In this document: positions 1 to 10,505 of the stretch, piece by piece
Position numbering within the stretch: position 1 is the first letter of the stretch
Layout: every line of letters starts with the position of its first letter
Assembly (NCBI GenBank): GCA_007449985.2
Contig: VIIQ02000667.1
Span: 62,001 to 126,000, forward strand
Length of the DNA stretch: 64,000 nucleotides
Reading direction: 5' to 3'
Origin: Desmodesmus armatus
Taxonomy: Eukaryota; Chlorophyta; Chlorophyceae; Sphaeropleales; Scenedesmaceae
Notes under the pieces: model-generated
The model's input: only the letters and a program-made list of their open reading frames with translations
The model's database searches: none
What the model was told of the DNA's origin: nothing
Translations under genes and position numbers: made by a program

Positions 1-666
1 CGGCGGCTCGGCTACTACTCAGTTGAGTCTGGTCCCAAGGCGCTGCTTGCAGCGCTGCAGCACCTCACCCAGCTGCAGCACGTACAGCTGGACAGATGCC
101 TCTTGTACAGCGTCCAGCCTGAGCCTGAGGGGCAGGGGGACAGCTACAAGTGCTTCGCGGCCCTGACAGCATCCACCCAGCTCACAGCTCTGGTCCTTCT
201 AGAGGATTATGAGCCTGTCCCCCAAGCAGCCTTCGAGCACATTTTCCCTGCAGGACGCGTGCTGCCCAACCTCAAGGTGCTGCAGCTTTCCTCACTAGAC
301 CACAGGCAGTGTGTGGAGGCAGCGCAGGTTGCCATGATTGCAGCCAGCTGCCCTGCACTGCGGGAGCTTTGTCTGTGTGGCGTGATTGCCAAGGGTTTTA
401 ATGTCGGCTGCTTGTCACAGCTGCCCCCTGGTGTGACCACAGTCTCGGGAGTAGGTTGGTGCCGGCCCCAGAACACATGTTTAGGTGAGTGGGTTGGCCC
501 AGAAAACCCTTCAACATCATGCATGTTACCTCGTCGCATTGCATATGGTTGCTACTGCAGCAGTAGGTGCTGGCCAGTGCATGCACAGCACCAACTTGCA
601 ACCAGTGCTGGCAGTTGTGCTGCAATCAGATGCTTACCCTGCAAAAGAACCCAAGGTTCCTGGTGA
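1..666 (+). CDS. F-box/LRR protein, copy 1 (3' part only)
   Basis: This is the C-terminal part of a leucine-rich-repeat gene that begins before the window; the frame is open from base 1. Its last 120 or so residues match the other copies of the array block for block: an LTQLQHV repeat, FAALTASTQLTALVL, a FPAGRVLPNLKVLQL repeat, CVEAAQVAMIAASCPALREL, and a closing LPPGVTTVSG. The sibling copies stop soon after this last motif, but here the stop is missing and the frame runs about 70 residues further through sequence that does not look coding. A GTGAGT donor-like site just after the family end point (about base 486) offers another ending. F-box/LRR proteins generally serve as substrate receptors of SCF ubiquitin ligases; the substrate is unknown. 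Family identity is sure, the 3' end is not. Confidence 0.7.
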   Translation, partial: RRLGYYSVESGPKALLAALQHLTQLQHVQLDRCLLYSVQPEPEGQGDSYKCFAALTASTQLTALVLLEDYEPVPQAAFEHIFPAGRVLPNLKVLQLSSLDHRQCVEAAQVAMIAASCPALRELCLCGVIAKGFNVGCLSQLPPGVTTVSGVGWCRPQNTCLGEWVGPENPSTSCMLPRRIAYGCYCSSRCWPVHAQHQLATSAGSCAAIRCLPCKRTQGSW

Positions 667-2372
667 TGAAGGTCGGATGGCTCTTACTGTTGCATCCAGT
701 AATTTCCTCCGCGCTGCTTCCCTGCCCTTTGCCTCTTGTTGCTGTTTACTGCTGCTGTACAGCAACATCCAGTGGCTGCAGTTCATCATGAAGGGTGCAG
801 CAGTGCCGCAAGTGGGGCGACACCCAGCTGGTGTAGCTGTTCTTCAGAAGGCAGCAGCTGCAGCAGAGGGGGGGGGGGTCGTTGCTCAGCTCTGGGCACC
901 AGCCAGATGGGCAGCTGTAGCAGCTGTAGCACGCCATGGGCAGGTGCTGGCAGCGGTTTCAGCAGGAGGATTACTCGCAGGCAGCTGTCAGACGTCCAAG
1001 GTATGGTATCTGGGCACAAGCACTGCTGTTCGCCTGTAGAGTGTGCCTTGACTGCATATGCCAGCGTTGGTTTTGCCATGCAGTACTGCTGCGGCTCTTT
1101 GTGAAGAGGGTCTCAATGCATCACAACCGAAGTGCATGCAACTGGGTCTCAACTGCAGCGATCAACCATGTCGATGATTGACTGTCGCTGCCCGCTGTCC
1201 TGCTCCGCTGTCTGTCTTGATGTTGGTGCTGTTGCAGGCGAGGGTCTAAGGAGCAGCCGCTTGAAGGCTGGCACAGAGGGGCAGAGCAGCAGCAGTGGCA
1301 ACAGCAGCAGTACTGTTGCTTCCGGCTGTGTTTACGGGAGCAAGTACACTGAGTGGTGACTGTGCGGTGCAGTGCCAGATCGAGCTGCCGAGGAGTGCTA
1401 GTTTGATGCATGTTCAAGTTTGGTTGTGCCTGTGGGTTGGCACAGTCCTGTCCTGCGGCACGAGTGCCTGTAGTTGTCTGTTGGGTTGGTTGTGGCGCCT
1501 TGGCTCTTTGTGACAGGTCTGGTCCGTAAGCTTGCCTGGGCATACCCCTGACAGTAGTGGCTGGCGTGAGGACCCATGCAGTCGAGGTGTGGCACAGATT
1601 TGGTGCAGGAGTCTGATTGAGGTTGCACCCAACTGGCAGATCTTGTTCCAAAGCATCCTCAAAGTGAACGTCAGGTGCGGCACAGTAGGGCTCAAAAATT
1701 CCGGCCAAGCACGTTTGAGTATGAAGGCTGCAAATACATGTTGGGCATATCCCCAGGCAGCTGCACGCAGTTGTGAGGGCATCCTGCAAGAGCCCTAGGG
1801 CTCAGGCCTGAGCCCTGCCCTGAGCTGCAGTTCAAAGCTCCAGCCGCCCGGCCCAGGCGGGGGACTCTGCACATATGCCATACAGGCTTCTGCAATGGAT
1901 AGTGACACTCACGGTCTGCATGCTTCAAATGTCCTGCAACCCGCTGGTCAGGGCTGTCTGGGCCCTTTGATTGTGTGAGCCACAGAAAGGAAAAGGCAAG
2001 TTTTCTTTGCAGTGCCCATGTCTGAGCTCCAGCAGGACGACTGAGTCTGCAGCAGGCTGGCGCCCAGAGGTATGTTGAAGTCCAACTGTGCATTCAATAC
2101 CAATTTGTCAGTCCCTGCGACAGCAACCCTCAAAAAATTCGCATCCCGTACTTTGTCCAACAAGTGCAACTGCGGGATTGTGCTGATCAGGTCTTGGCCT
2201 GGCTGTCCGTCGTTTTGAATGTGTGGTAGCCTTGCAATAGCCGAACAAACGAACAGGGGGGACCCAAGAACGCCCACACTCCGTCTCTGTGAAAAGTCAG
2301 CGCGCTGGCAACAGCGTTGAGCTTGGTTCGACCTTGACAGATCAGAGCTGATCAGCAGCACAGTTGGTCGGA
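667..2372. other. Spacer between LRR copies 1 and 2
   Basis: No convincing gene seen. Bases about 1201-1270 resemble about 4211-4290 (a GCTGTCTGT...GGGTCTAA...AGCAGC block), so this spacer is part of the duplicated unit rather than unrelated DNA. The long open frame on the minus strand at 1948-2712 crosses the first exon and F-box region of the next gene and has no family resemblance. Confidence 0.5.
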
Positions 2373-3826
2373 ATGGCCTCACAACAGGCAAGGTGAGTGC
2401 TGTATGGATGTCACAGAACAGTAATGCACAACCTGCGTCTGCAGTGATTGCATAGGTGGTGTTATTGAGTACCTCGCACCCAACAATAGCAACTGCTTCC
2501 TCTGCCTCTGCCTTCTTGACCTTGTTGCCCTTACCCCAGGGCTCCTCTCTCAGCAGCAACAGCAGCACCGCAACAGTCTCCAGATCTTCCAGAAGCAGCC
2601 ATTGCCTGCATCCTGCGGCACGTGCGGCTGCGCCAGCGCCTGACCTGCTGCGCACTGGTGTGCCGAGCATGGGCAGCAGCTGCAGCAGGGGTGCCAGCAG
2701 AGGTGTCCACAAAGCTTCGGAGCAGTGAGCACTGCGGGCAGCTGCAGGACTGGCTCTCCCAACATGCGGGGGTGGTGGTGAGCCTGATCAACTTGCCCAA
2801 CATAACCGTCTACAGTGGTGACCCATGGGGCAGTTGGAGTCCGCTGCAGCTGCCTGTTGACAAGCTCACGTGCCTGCGCAACCTAGATCTCGGCTGGCTC
2901 AAAGTGCAGTCAGCACGCGGGGTCAGCACACCCAGCAGCATCAGCAGACGCAGGGGGTCCTCACTCACAGGAGAAAGCAGCAAGGGCACCAGCGGCGGCA
3001 GCGCAAGCGGCGGCAGCAGTGCTACTGTTGCGCTGCCGCAGCTGCAGGAGCTGGGGCTCTGTGAGGTTCAGCTCACTGTGGAGTTGCTGTCACAGCTACT
3101 GAGTGCAACAGGCCTTACGGGACTGCATTGGAGCAGCGTGGGCCTCTGCAAGGAGATGTCACCTGCTGAGGAAGACCTTCCACACGAGGAGGTGCTGTCA
3201 ATCCTGTGGCAGCATCTGCAGCTGCTGCCCAAGCTCTCCAGGTTGCAGCTGCATGTGGACAGCCTCACATCATCAGACATCCCGGCAACCATCAGCCCTC
3301 TCAGCAAGCTGCAGCACCTGCAGCATTTGAGTCTCCTCGTTGACTATCGGCCCGTCAGTGCAGCCAAGTGTATGGCACTTGCCTCGGCGGTGCTTGCAGC
3401 GCTGCAGCACTTGACCCAGCTGCGGCACCTGGAGCTAGGTTGCTGCCAGCTGCAGTACAGGGTGCAGCATCTGCCTCAGTCGGATGTCAGCTACCAGTGC
3501 TTCTCAGCCCTGACAGCATCCACGCAGCTCACACTTTTGGACATCAAGGAGGGCGATGTTCCCTCCCCAAGGCAGCCTTTCAGTACATGCTCCCTACAGG
3601 GCGTGTGCTGCCAAACCTCAAGGCGCTATGCCTTGCAGGGACACTGATGACTGAACATTGTGTGGAAGCAGCGCAGGTCGCTAGGATAGCGGCCAGCTGC
3701 CCCGCACTGCAGGAGCTGAAGCTGCAGGGTGTGACCCCTCGCAGCTTTGACGTCAGCTGCCTGGCGCAACTGCCCGCTGGTGTGACACGAGTGGACGGCC
3801 TTCGCTGGACCCGGTCTACGCCCTGA
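2373..3826 (+). pseudogene. F-box/LRR protein, copy 2, frameshifted
   Basis: Two exons: 2373-2392 (seven residues, MASQQAR, donor AG|GTGAGT) and 2540-3826 (acceptor CCCCAG). The intron is phase 2, as in copies 3, 4 and 5. An F-box core follows (LPEAAIACILRHV, CALVCRAW), then a Gly/Ser linker and LRRs. Near 3564, in a C-rich stretch (GTTCCCTCCCCAAGG), one base is missing compared with the family: upstream the protein reads in one frame to EGDVPS, and the remaining family residues (PTGRVLPNLKAL ... LAQLPAGVTRVDGL) continue in another frame to the stop at 3826. The two exons sum to 1307 bases, one short of a whole number of codons. Either the gene is broken or a base was lost from a homopolymer during sequencing; all other family motifs are intact, so both remain possible. 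Confidence 0.8.
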
Positions 3827-4290
3827 GGTCCTACACTGGCAGGGGCCTTGGGCCTCGGCGGTTTGTGTGTTCATGGATGCAAGTAAGTGTGCTGAGCTGC
3901 TTGGCCAGCTGCTGTACAAATGAATGCAGGTGGTGCGGAAGTAACGTAACATCATACTATGTTTGCAGGCAGCCGTTGAGCATCAAAGGTTCTGCATGCC
4001 AGCACCAGCACTGCTGCTGTTTGAATGTCATGCGTGGGGTCCTACGTCAGCTTTGTGGTGCCATGCAGTGCTGCTGCGCATGTTCTTCAAGGAGATTTCT
4101 TTGCTTTTGAGACAGTAATGGTGTTAGCAACGAAGCTTGCATCTGGATTCCAGCTTCAGTGATCCATGTTGCTTCCTGAATATCCCTGCCCTGCTGCCCT
4201 GCCCCGCTTTCTTGCCCTGCTGTCTGTGCTGGTGCTGCAGGTGAGGGTCTAAGTAGCAGCTGCTTGCAGGCGGATGGCTAGCAGTAGGCC

Positions 4291-4325
<35 letters not shown>

Positions 4326-5017
4326 GGCAGCTGCAGCAGTTGTGTTTGGTTTACTAGGGCGGCGTGCAGCCGAAGCGGCGTTTGCAGTGCTTGTCTGTAG
4401 TGCTTGGCCCAACTTATGTGCAGTTGGGGCTGGTCCGTCTTGTTGGCGGCAATTGGTGTCGTTTCCGTGCTTGGGCAGGGTGTGCGATCACTAGTCAATG
4501 GGCAGTGGCAGCTGTGTGGGGTTGTGAGCGTTGGCAGTGCTGTAGGATGTGCACTAGTCTGGCACCCCTGGTGGCCACACCCCAGGTGTGTTGCATAAAT
4601 ATCTTGCTGGTTGGTCTGTAAGCTCCCACAGACATCGACCTGGTTCAGCAAATGTTCATACCACTCCTACAGGTTCTGCCCTGCGTCGAGCCTGTGGTCA
4701 CATGGGATTTGTGCCATGCCAAGTTGAGGGACTGCCACACCACTGCAGAATGCTGCATCTGTCCCTGCAATGAGTTTCTGAGGTGACATAAGGGTACCTT
4801 GGATAGGCAACTGTTTTGATGTACATCAACCCTAGTCCTTGGCTAGCTGCTGGGCCTGATGAATGGGCCAGCCTGGCATTTGCCAGGAAATATCAGTATG
4901 AGATACTGTTAGCAACGCTTGCGTTGGTTCCCACAAAACGAAGCTTCAGCTATTTGGATAACATTTACTTCGATACGTACTCAGCACCGTCAACAGCAAA
5001 GCAGAGGCAAAGGTGCA
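3827..5017. other. Spacer between LRR copies 2 and 3
   Basis: No gene recognised. It holds a CAG microsatellite at about 4296-4325, the block shared with the spacer after copy 1, and the promoter-proximal segment (about 4780-5017) conserved in front of copy 4. Confidence 0.5.
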
Positions 5018-6391
5018 ATGGCGAAGAAGAAGCAAGCTGCAACCGCAAGGCGAGCGAGGTGGGTGCTCTGATGGCTTTATTTGCGCATCGGTTTGTTTAA
5101 TATGCTATCTGGACGCAGTAATTAGGGGTGTGCGGCAGCAGCAGCAGCAGGAGCAGAAGTGTCATCATTGATCTGCTGACACAGCCTCCTCCTAACTGCT
5201 GACCCTGGGCTTCAACCTGCTGCTCACAGAGCACCCACACCAGTAGCACCATCATCCAAGCAGCAAGCAGAGCTTCCAGAGGACGTGGTAGTGTGCATCC
5301 TGAGGCAGATACCGCTGCAGCAGCGCCTCCGCTGTGCCTTGGTGTGCCGTGCATGGGCAGCAGCTGCAGCAAAGGTGCCAGCAGTTGTCATCTGCAGCTT
5401 CAACAGCAGCGAGCACTGCGAGCAGCTGCAGCACTGGCTGGACAAGCCTGGGCGTGCGGTGGGGGCAATGCATTGTGCCAGTAAGAACTCCTGGCCCAAC
5501 TTGCCGCTTTTGCAGCTGCCCATCCCCAAGCTGACACTGCTACGCAACCTGCAGCTGCTCCGCATCAAAGCGCAGAGGCTGGCAGATGCTGCTGCCGTTG
5601 CGACGACTGTGTTGCCGCGGTTGCAGAAGTTGGGGCTGCGTCAGTGTCACTTGACTGTGCAGCTGGCCTCTCAGCTACTCAGCACAACCACCTTGACACA
5701 GCTGCAGTGGGACAGTGTCAGGCTTCACATGGGGAATTGGACAGAAGCACAGGGGTTAGATGTCCTGTGGCAGCAGCTGCAGCTGCTGCCCAACCTGTCA
5801 GTACTGCACTGCAGCTGGCAGATGGCAACTGTTCGCGGCACCTCAGCTGACATCACCCCTGTCAGCAACCTCCAGCACCTGCAGCGCCTCAGCTTGGAGT
5901 CCCCCTTCTCAGGGACTGACCAGTCAGACCCCAGGGCCCTCCTAGCAGCACTGCAGCCCCTCACCCAGCTGCAGCATCTGGAACTGAATGGTTGCCAGCT
6001 GCACCTGATTCGGCCTCCTCAGGCTGTGCAGCAGCAGGCTGACAGCTACCAGTGCTTCTCAGCCCTGACAGCATCCACCCAGCTCACAGCTCTGGTCCTG
6101 GCGCAACACATAGATGTGGTCGTGCCCCAGGAAGCATTTGGCCACATGTTCCCTGCAGGGCGAACTCTACCTGAGCTTCAGGTGTTGCGCCTTGACTGTA
6201 CTGACAGGTCAGCCGACCAGCACTGTGTGGAGGCAGCACAGGTTGCCATGATAGGAGCAAGCACCCCTGCACTGCAGAAGCTCGGGCTGTCCGGTGTAAC
6301 CCCCGAGGGCTTCAACACCAGCTGCCTGGCGCAGCTGCCCCCTGGTGTGACGCGGGTGGAGGGCCTTGACTGGGTGCGGCCTGCACCTTGA
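5018..6391 (+). CDS. F-box/LRR protein, copy 3
   Basis: Exons 5018-5058 and 5230-6391 give 400 residues. Exon 1 encodes a basic start (MAKKKQAATARRA) and ends in a phase-2 GTGGGT donor; exon 2 starts after CTCACAG. Residues about 25-65 form an F-box (LPEDVVVCILRQIPLQQRLRCALVCRAW), which in the family binds SKP1. The rest is irregular LRR sequence ([47 protein letters not shown]), with a conserved end (CVEAAQVAMIGAS ... PPGVTRVEGLDWVRPAP). Likely role: substrate recognition in an SCF E3 ligase, inferred from family only. Copy 4 downstream is a near repeat of this gene including promoter and intron. Confidence is high for the frame and family, moderate for the tiny first exon, which rests on copy-to-copy conservation of intron position and phase. 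Confidence 0.88.
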
Positions 6392-6704
6392 GCTGCTGCA
6401 CTGGCAGGGTGGCGTGCTGGCAGTCTTGCAGTGAGGTGGGTGGGGTGTGCTGCTGGGCAGGGTGCCTTTGCTTGGGAAGAGAGCAGGTAGCGTGGCAGGA
6501 TGCAGATTTGGTCAGCAGTCTGAAGCTGACAGGTTGCCATGTCGCTTAGCTCGGCCGCCGAAAAGACAGCCTCTGTATATGTTTGCTACTTGAAGGTACT
6601 GTCTTACTGAGCTGGCTCTGCAGATATTTTTGAGCACAGCGGCTGTTGATGAGCCGCGTGCTGGCGTCCAGCATCACGAAGTCAGTACCTTGTTGGAGCC
6701 ATCA

Positions 6705-6960
6705 ACATGCTTGATCACCACTGTTCTCTGATTGGCGGATGTGCCTGCTATGCCTGCCATTCTGCCTGCCCTGCCCCTGCCCAAGTGCAGGCGAAAGCTG
6801 AGGGGCCAAGTGGCAGTGTTGCGTGAACCGTATGCACACAGCATTGCAGCAGCAGCAGCAGAGTGCGGCGAAGCAGCATTGGCAGTGCTTGTCTGTTGTG
6901 CTTGCAATCATTCTTGTGAGTTGCAGTTGGGGCCTGCTCTGCCAGGCCAGTTTTGAGTTG
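6705..6960. repeat. Dispersed repeat, member A
   Basis: This segment downstream of LRR copy 3 resembles 12545-12755. Shared landmarks are GATCACCAC, TGCCTGCC-TGCCCTG-CCCTGCCCA, GTGCAGGC, GCAGCAGCAGAGTGCGGC, GCATTGGCAGTGCT and GTTGCAGTTGGG. It looks like LRR 3'-flank sequence that has spread or been left behind after loss of an LRR copy. Confidence 0.55.
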
Positions 6961-7797
6961 GAACTTGTGGTTGGTGGATTTTGTTGCAGTTGGGGCATGT
7001 TCTGCCTTTTTGGCGCAGTTGAGGTCAAGGTTGAGGCCACTCTTGCTCCATCGGGGGACAATCAGTACTGTTTGCTGCTGCAGCAGTGCAGTGCGCCCAA
7101 CGAGGCGTTGGCAGTGGCTGTCTGTAGTGCTTGCTATTGAAATTTTGGCCCAAATAAGTCGCAGATGGGGCTGGCTGTGTCGTTATCGGCAGTTGGTGTC
7201 ACTCCTGTGCTTGGGCAGTGAGCGGTCACTAGTCAACATGCAGCTGTGGGGTTGTGGGCGTTGGCAGTTCTGTAGGTTGTGCACTAGTCTGCCAGACAGG
7301 GGTGGCACCCCTGGTGGCCACATGTGGTTGTGCAGGAGTCTGGCACCCCTGGTACCCCGGGTGCGTTGCATGATTATGTTGCCGGTTGGTCTGTAAGCTC
7401 CCACAGAACATTGACTGGATTCAGCAAATGTTCATATCACTCCTACAGGTTCTGCCCTGCGTCGATCCTGTGGTCAGATGGCACTTGTGCCAGGACAAAT
7501 TGAGGCACGGCCCAACAACTGCAAAATGCTGCATCTGTCCCTGCATTGAGTTTATGAGGTAACATTAGGGTACCTTGGATAGGCAACTGTGTTGATGTAC
7601 ATCAACCCTAGTCCTTTGCTAGCTGCTGGGCCTGATTGATTGGGCCAGCCTGGCATTTGCCCGGCCATACTGTTAGCAACGCTTGCGTTGGTTCTCACAA
7701 AACGGAACATCAGCTAGTCAGATAACATGTACTTCGATACGTACTCAGCCACGTGAATAGCAAAGCAGAGGCGAAGAAGAAGCGAGGTGCAAACGCA

Positions 7798-9115
7798 ATG
7801 CGAGCGAGGTGGGTGCTTTGATGGCTTTATTTGCGCATCGGTGTGCTGTATTTGCTATCTGGACGCAGTAACTAGGGGTGTGCGGCAGCAGCAGCAGCAC
7901 AAATGCCATCCTTGATCTGCTGACAGAGCCTCCCAACTGCTGACCCTGAGGCTTTCACCTGCTGCGCACAGAGCGCCTCCAATAGGAGCTACATCAATGA
8001 ATCAGCCAGCAGAGCTGCCTGAGGAAGTGGTAATGTCCATCCTGAGGCAGATACCGCTGCAGCAGCGCCTCCGCTGTGCCCTGGTGTGCCGTGCATGGGC
8101 AGCAGCTGCAGTGAAGGTGCCAGCAGTTGTCATCTGCAACTTCAACAGCAGCACCGACTGTGCTCATCTGCAGCACTGGCTGGACACGCGTGGCCATGCA
8201 GTGGTGGCAATGCATTGTGGCAGTCAGCAGCGCGACTTCCCCCTGTTGCAGCTTCCCGTCCCCAAGCTGACACAGCTACGCAGCCTGCAGCTGTTTCTTA
8301 TCAAAGCTGAACTGCCGGCGCAGGGGATGGCAGCTGCTGCTGCGGCTGTGTTGCCACAGCTGCAGAAGTTGGGGCTGCGTGATTGTCACCTGACTGTGCA
8401 GCTGGCCTCTCAGCTCCTGAGCGCAACAGCACTGACAGCGCTGCAGTGGGAGGATGTCCAGCTTCACAGGAAGGATTGGACAGAGCCACAGGGGTTAGAT
8501 GTCCTGTGGCAGCGGCTGCAGCTGCTGCCCAGCCTGTCAGTACTGCATCCTTCAAAGGCCGGCAGCACCGCAGCAGACATCGCCCCTGTCAGCAAGCTGC
8601 AACACCTGCGGCACCTCAGCTTGGCGTCCCCCTTACACCCCTACCAATCATTCCCCGCGGTCCTCCTAGCAGCACTGCAGCCCCTCACCCAGCTGCAGCA
8701 TCTAGAGCTGAAGGACTGCCAGCTGCACCACATTCTTCCTCATCTGGCTTTTCAGCAGCACGGTGACAGCGTCACATACTTCTCAGCCCTGACAGCATCC
8801 CCCCAGCTCACAGCTCTGGTCCTGGCGCAAAGTGAAAAGCGAGTCGTCCCCCAGGCAGCATTTGGCCACATGTTCCCAGCAGGGCGAACGCTACCTGAGC
8901 TCAAGGTGTTGCGCCTTGACTGTACTGACAGGTCAGCCGGCCAGCACTGTGTGGAGGCAGCACAGGTCGCCATGATAGCAGCCAGCTGTCCTGCACTGCA
9001 GAAGTTGAGGTTCTGGGGTGTCACTCCCGAGGGCTTCAACACCAGCTGCCTGGCGCAGCTGCCTGCTGGTGTGACGCAGGTGGAGGGCCTTGACTGGGTC
9101 AGGCCTGCTGCCTGA
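7798..9115 (+). CDS. F-box/LRR protein, copy 4
   Basis: Exons 7798-7808 (MRA plus two bases) and 7972-9115 give 384 residues; acceptor GCGCACAG, phase-2 intron as in copy 3. Compared with copy 3 the upstream ATG is lost (the CAATGGCG context reads GAGGCG), so the first exon shrinks to a start just before the donor; translation could also begin at ATG 7997 in exon 2. The F-box (LPEEVVMSILRQIPLQQRLRCALVCRAW) and LRR region are intact, with a clean stop after EGLDWVRPAA. About 2.7 kb separates equivalent points of copies 3 and 4, so this is a recent tandem duplicate that has already begun to diverge at its N-terminus. Confidence 0.87.
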
Positions 9116-10083
9116 GGTGCTGCTCTGGCGGGGGCGGGCTGCTGGCGGTCTTGCAGTTAGGTGAGTGTGGTGTGCCTACGCTGGCATATGGTCACTGTCG
9201 TACTACGCTAGTAGCGTAGGACCCGGGATGCCTGCCAGTGGCACTGGGAAGAGGGCACGTGTGACAGGATGCACACGAGCTTCCCCAGCAGTCTCAAGCG
9301 GACAGGAGGCTATGTGGCTTGAACACAAAGGTGGCCCTCTGTTCGTGTTTGCCAGTTGCATTTGAAGGGTACTACCATCAGGGTGAACCTCAATCAAGCC
9401 AGAAATTCCCGAGCACACTGCAGCGTGTGCATGCCAGTGCAGCATCCGATGCTGTGGCACAGTCAATTTCATGTTAAAGGCACTAACTTAGTGCACAAAG
9501 TTTGTGCTGGTGTAGCGCGAGGATTGTTACCGAGTTGTTTTGGACGACGCACACCACTTTTGGGCGGCACATCCTTTCCAAGTGCATGACACTGTCAGCA
9601 CATTGACCTGAACCTGGCCCTTCACAGTGTGTTGTACACACATGCGGGCTCAAACCTGACACACCTGCTGCAATTGCCACGGCTTGCTGCCACAACTGCT
9701 ACCACAGGACTTCTCCAACTGCTTCAACTGCTCCAACCACTGCTCCAACCACTGCAACCCTCACAACCTTACTGTGGGGCTCAGGCTGATCCGACTCTGC
9801 TAGGAATGACACAGCATTGCATGCATTTCTACACCAAGCTGTGTCAGGCCTAGGCCTTTCCCCCCCCCACCAAACAAGCCTGAGACCCACAAAAAGAGAA
9901 ACCACACCAACCGCAAAGCTGCACCAGCCAAGCCACACAGGCAACTGCACTGCAAGACAGCTGGCCAAATGACCACACACAAACACAGAAATCTGCAACT
10001 GCACAACGGGCGCAGGCAGGGACAGAGGGACAGGGCTGCAAACTGTGGCGGTAACACACGCAAAGCAAGAGAAAGACAACAAC

Positions 10084-10129
10084 CACCCGATCAAGGTGCA
10101 CTGCACAGACTGGCAGGTATAGGCACCCA
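10084..10129. repeat. 46-bp direct repeat, left copy
   Basis: Forty-six bases, starting CACCCGATCAAGG and ending TAGGCACCCA, recur identically at 12422-12467. The two copies enclose the coiled-coil gene. Confidence 0.85.
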
Positions 10130-10373
10130 AGACCAACCAGAAAAGCGCACACACGCACCACAACAGAAACCTGAAAGCACACCAACAAGCTAGACCTACA
10201 CCACCAATGAATGTGGCGGGTGCACGGCCTAAATGGCTGGGCTGGCAACTGGCAGAGTAACTGCATCACACATGTCACACCTGTAATGCAAGTTGCTCTG
10301 ACAGGTGTACACAAAAGCACGCATGCACCAATAAGGACGCTACATAATGTAGTGATCCTTTTGATGTAAGCGG

Positions 10374-10378
10374 TTACA
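10374..10378 (-). promoter_or_regulatory. Candidate poly(A) signal TGTAA for the coiled-coil gene
   Basis: TTACA on the plus strand, i.e. TGTAA in the gene's direction, 128 bp after its stop. TGTAA is the usual chlorophyte poly(A) signal. Confidence 0.5.
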
Positions 10379-10505
10379 ATCGCCCACAACCCACAGTCAC
10401 CAGGGCAGGGCAGTGCTGGCACTCAAAGCACTTACCAACCAAACCAGACAAGTGTGCCGCTACAGCACACACCAGCTGCGCGCTGCTGCCAGAAAAAAAA
10501 ACGCA

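Larger units (their letters stand above)
4500..9115 (+). repeat. Tandem duplication of an F-box/LRR gene unit
   Basis: Two head-to-tail units, about 4500-6540 and about 7250-9115, match across promoter, first exon, intron, coding region and part of the 3' flank. Landmarks: GGTCTGTAAGCTCCC at 4615 and 7390; GATGTACATCAACCCTAGTC at about 4817 and 7595; and the gene starts at 5018 and 7798. The offset falls from about 2780 to 2724 along the unit because of small indels. The TGTAA inside the first landmark (4617-4621, 7392-7396) may be the poly(A) signal of the preceding copy. Confidence 0.85.
9116..10505. other. Intergenic stretch
   Basis: Nothing convincing. About 9696-9765 is a short run of CTCCAACTGCTTCAACTG-type repeats. 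The overlapping minus-strand frames at 9699-10422 are Cys/Val/Leu-rich and look like chance frames in CA-rich DNA. Confidence 0.4.

Noticed and set aside
1948..2712. 254-residue minus-strand frame between LRR copies 1 and 2
   Set aside because: It runs antisense across the first exon and F-box of LRR copy 2 and resembles no family.
9699..10422. Overlapping minus-strand frames rich in Cys, Val and Leu
   Set aside because: No start context, no family likeness, and composition typical of chance frames in CA-rich DNA.
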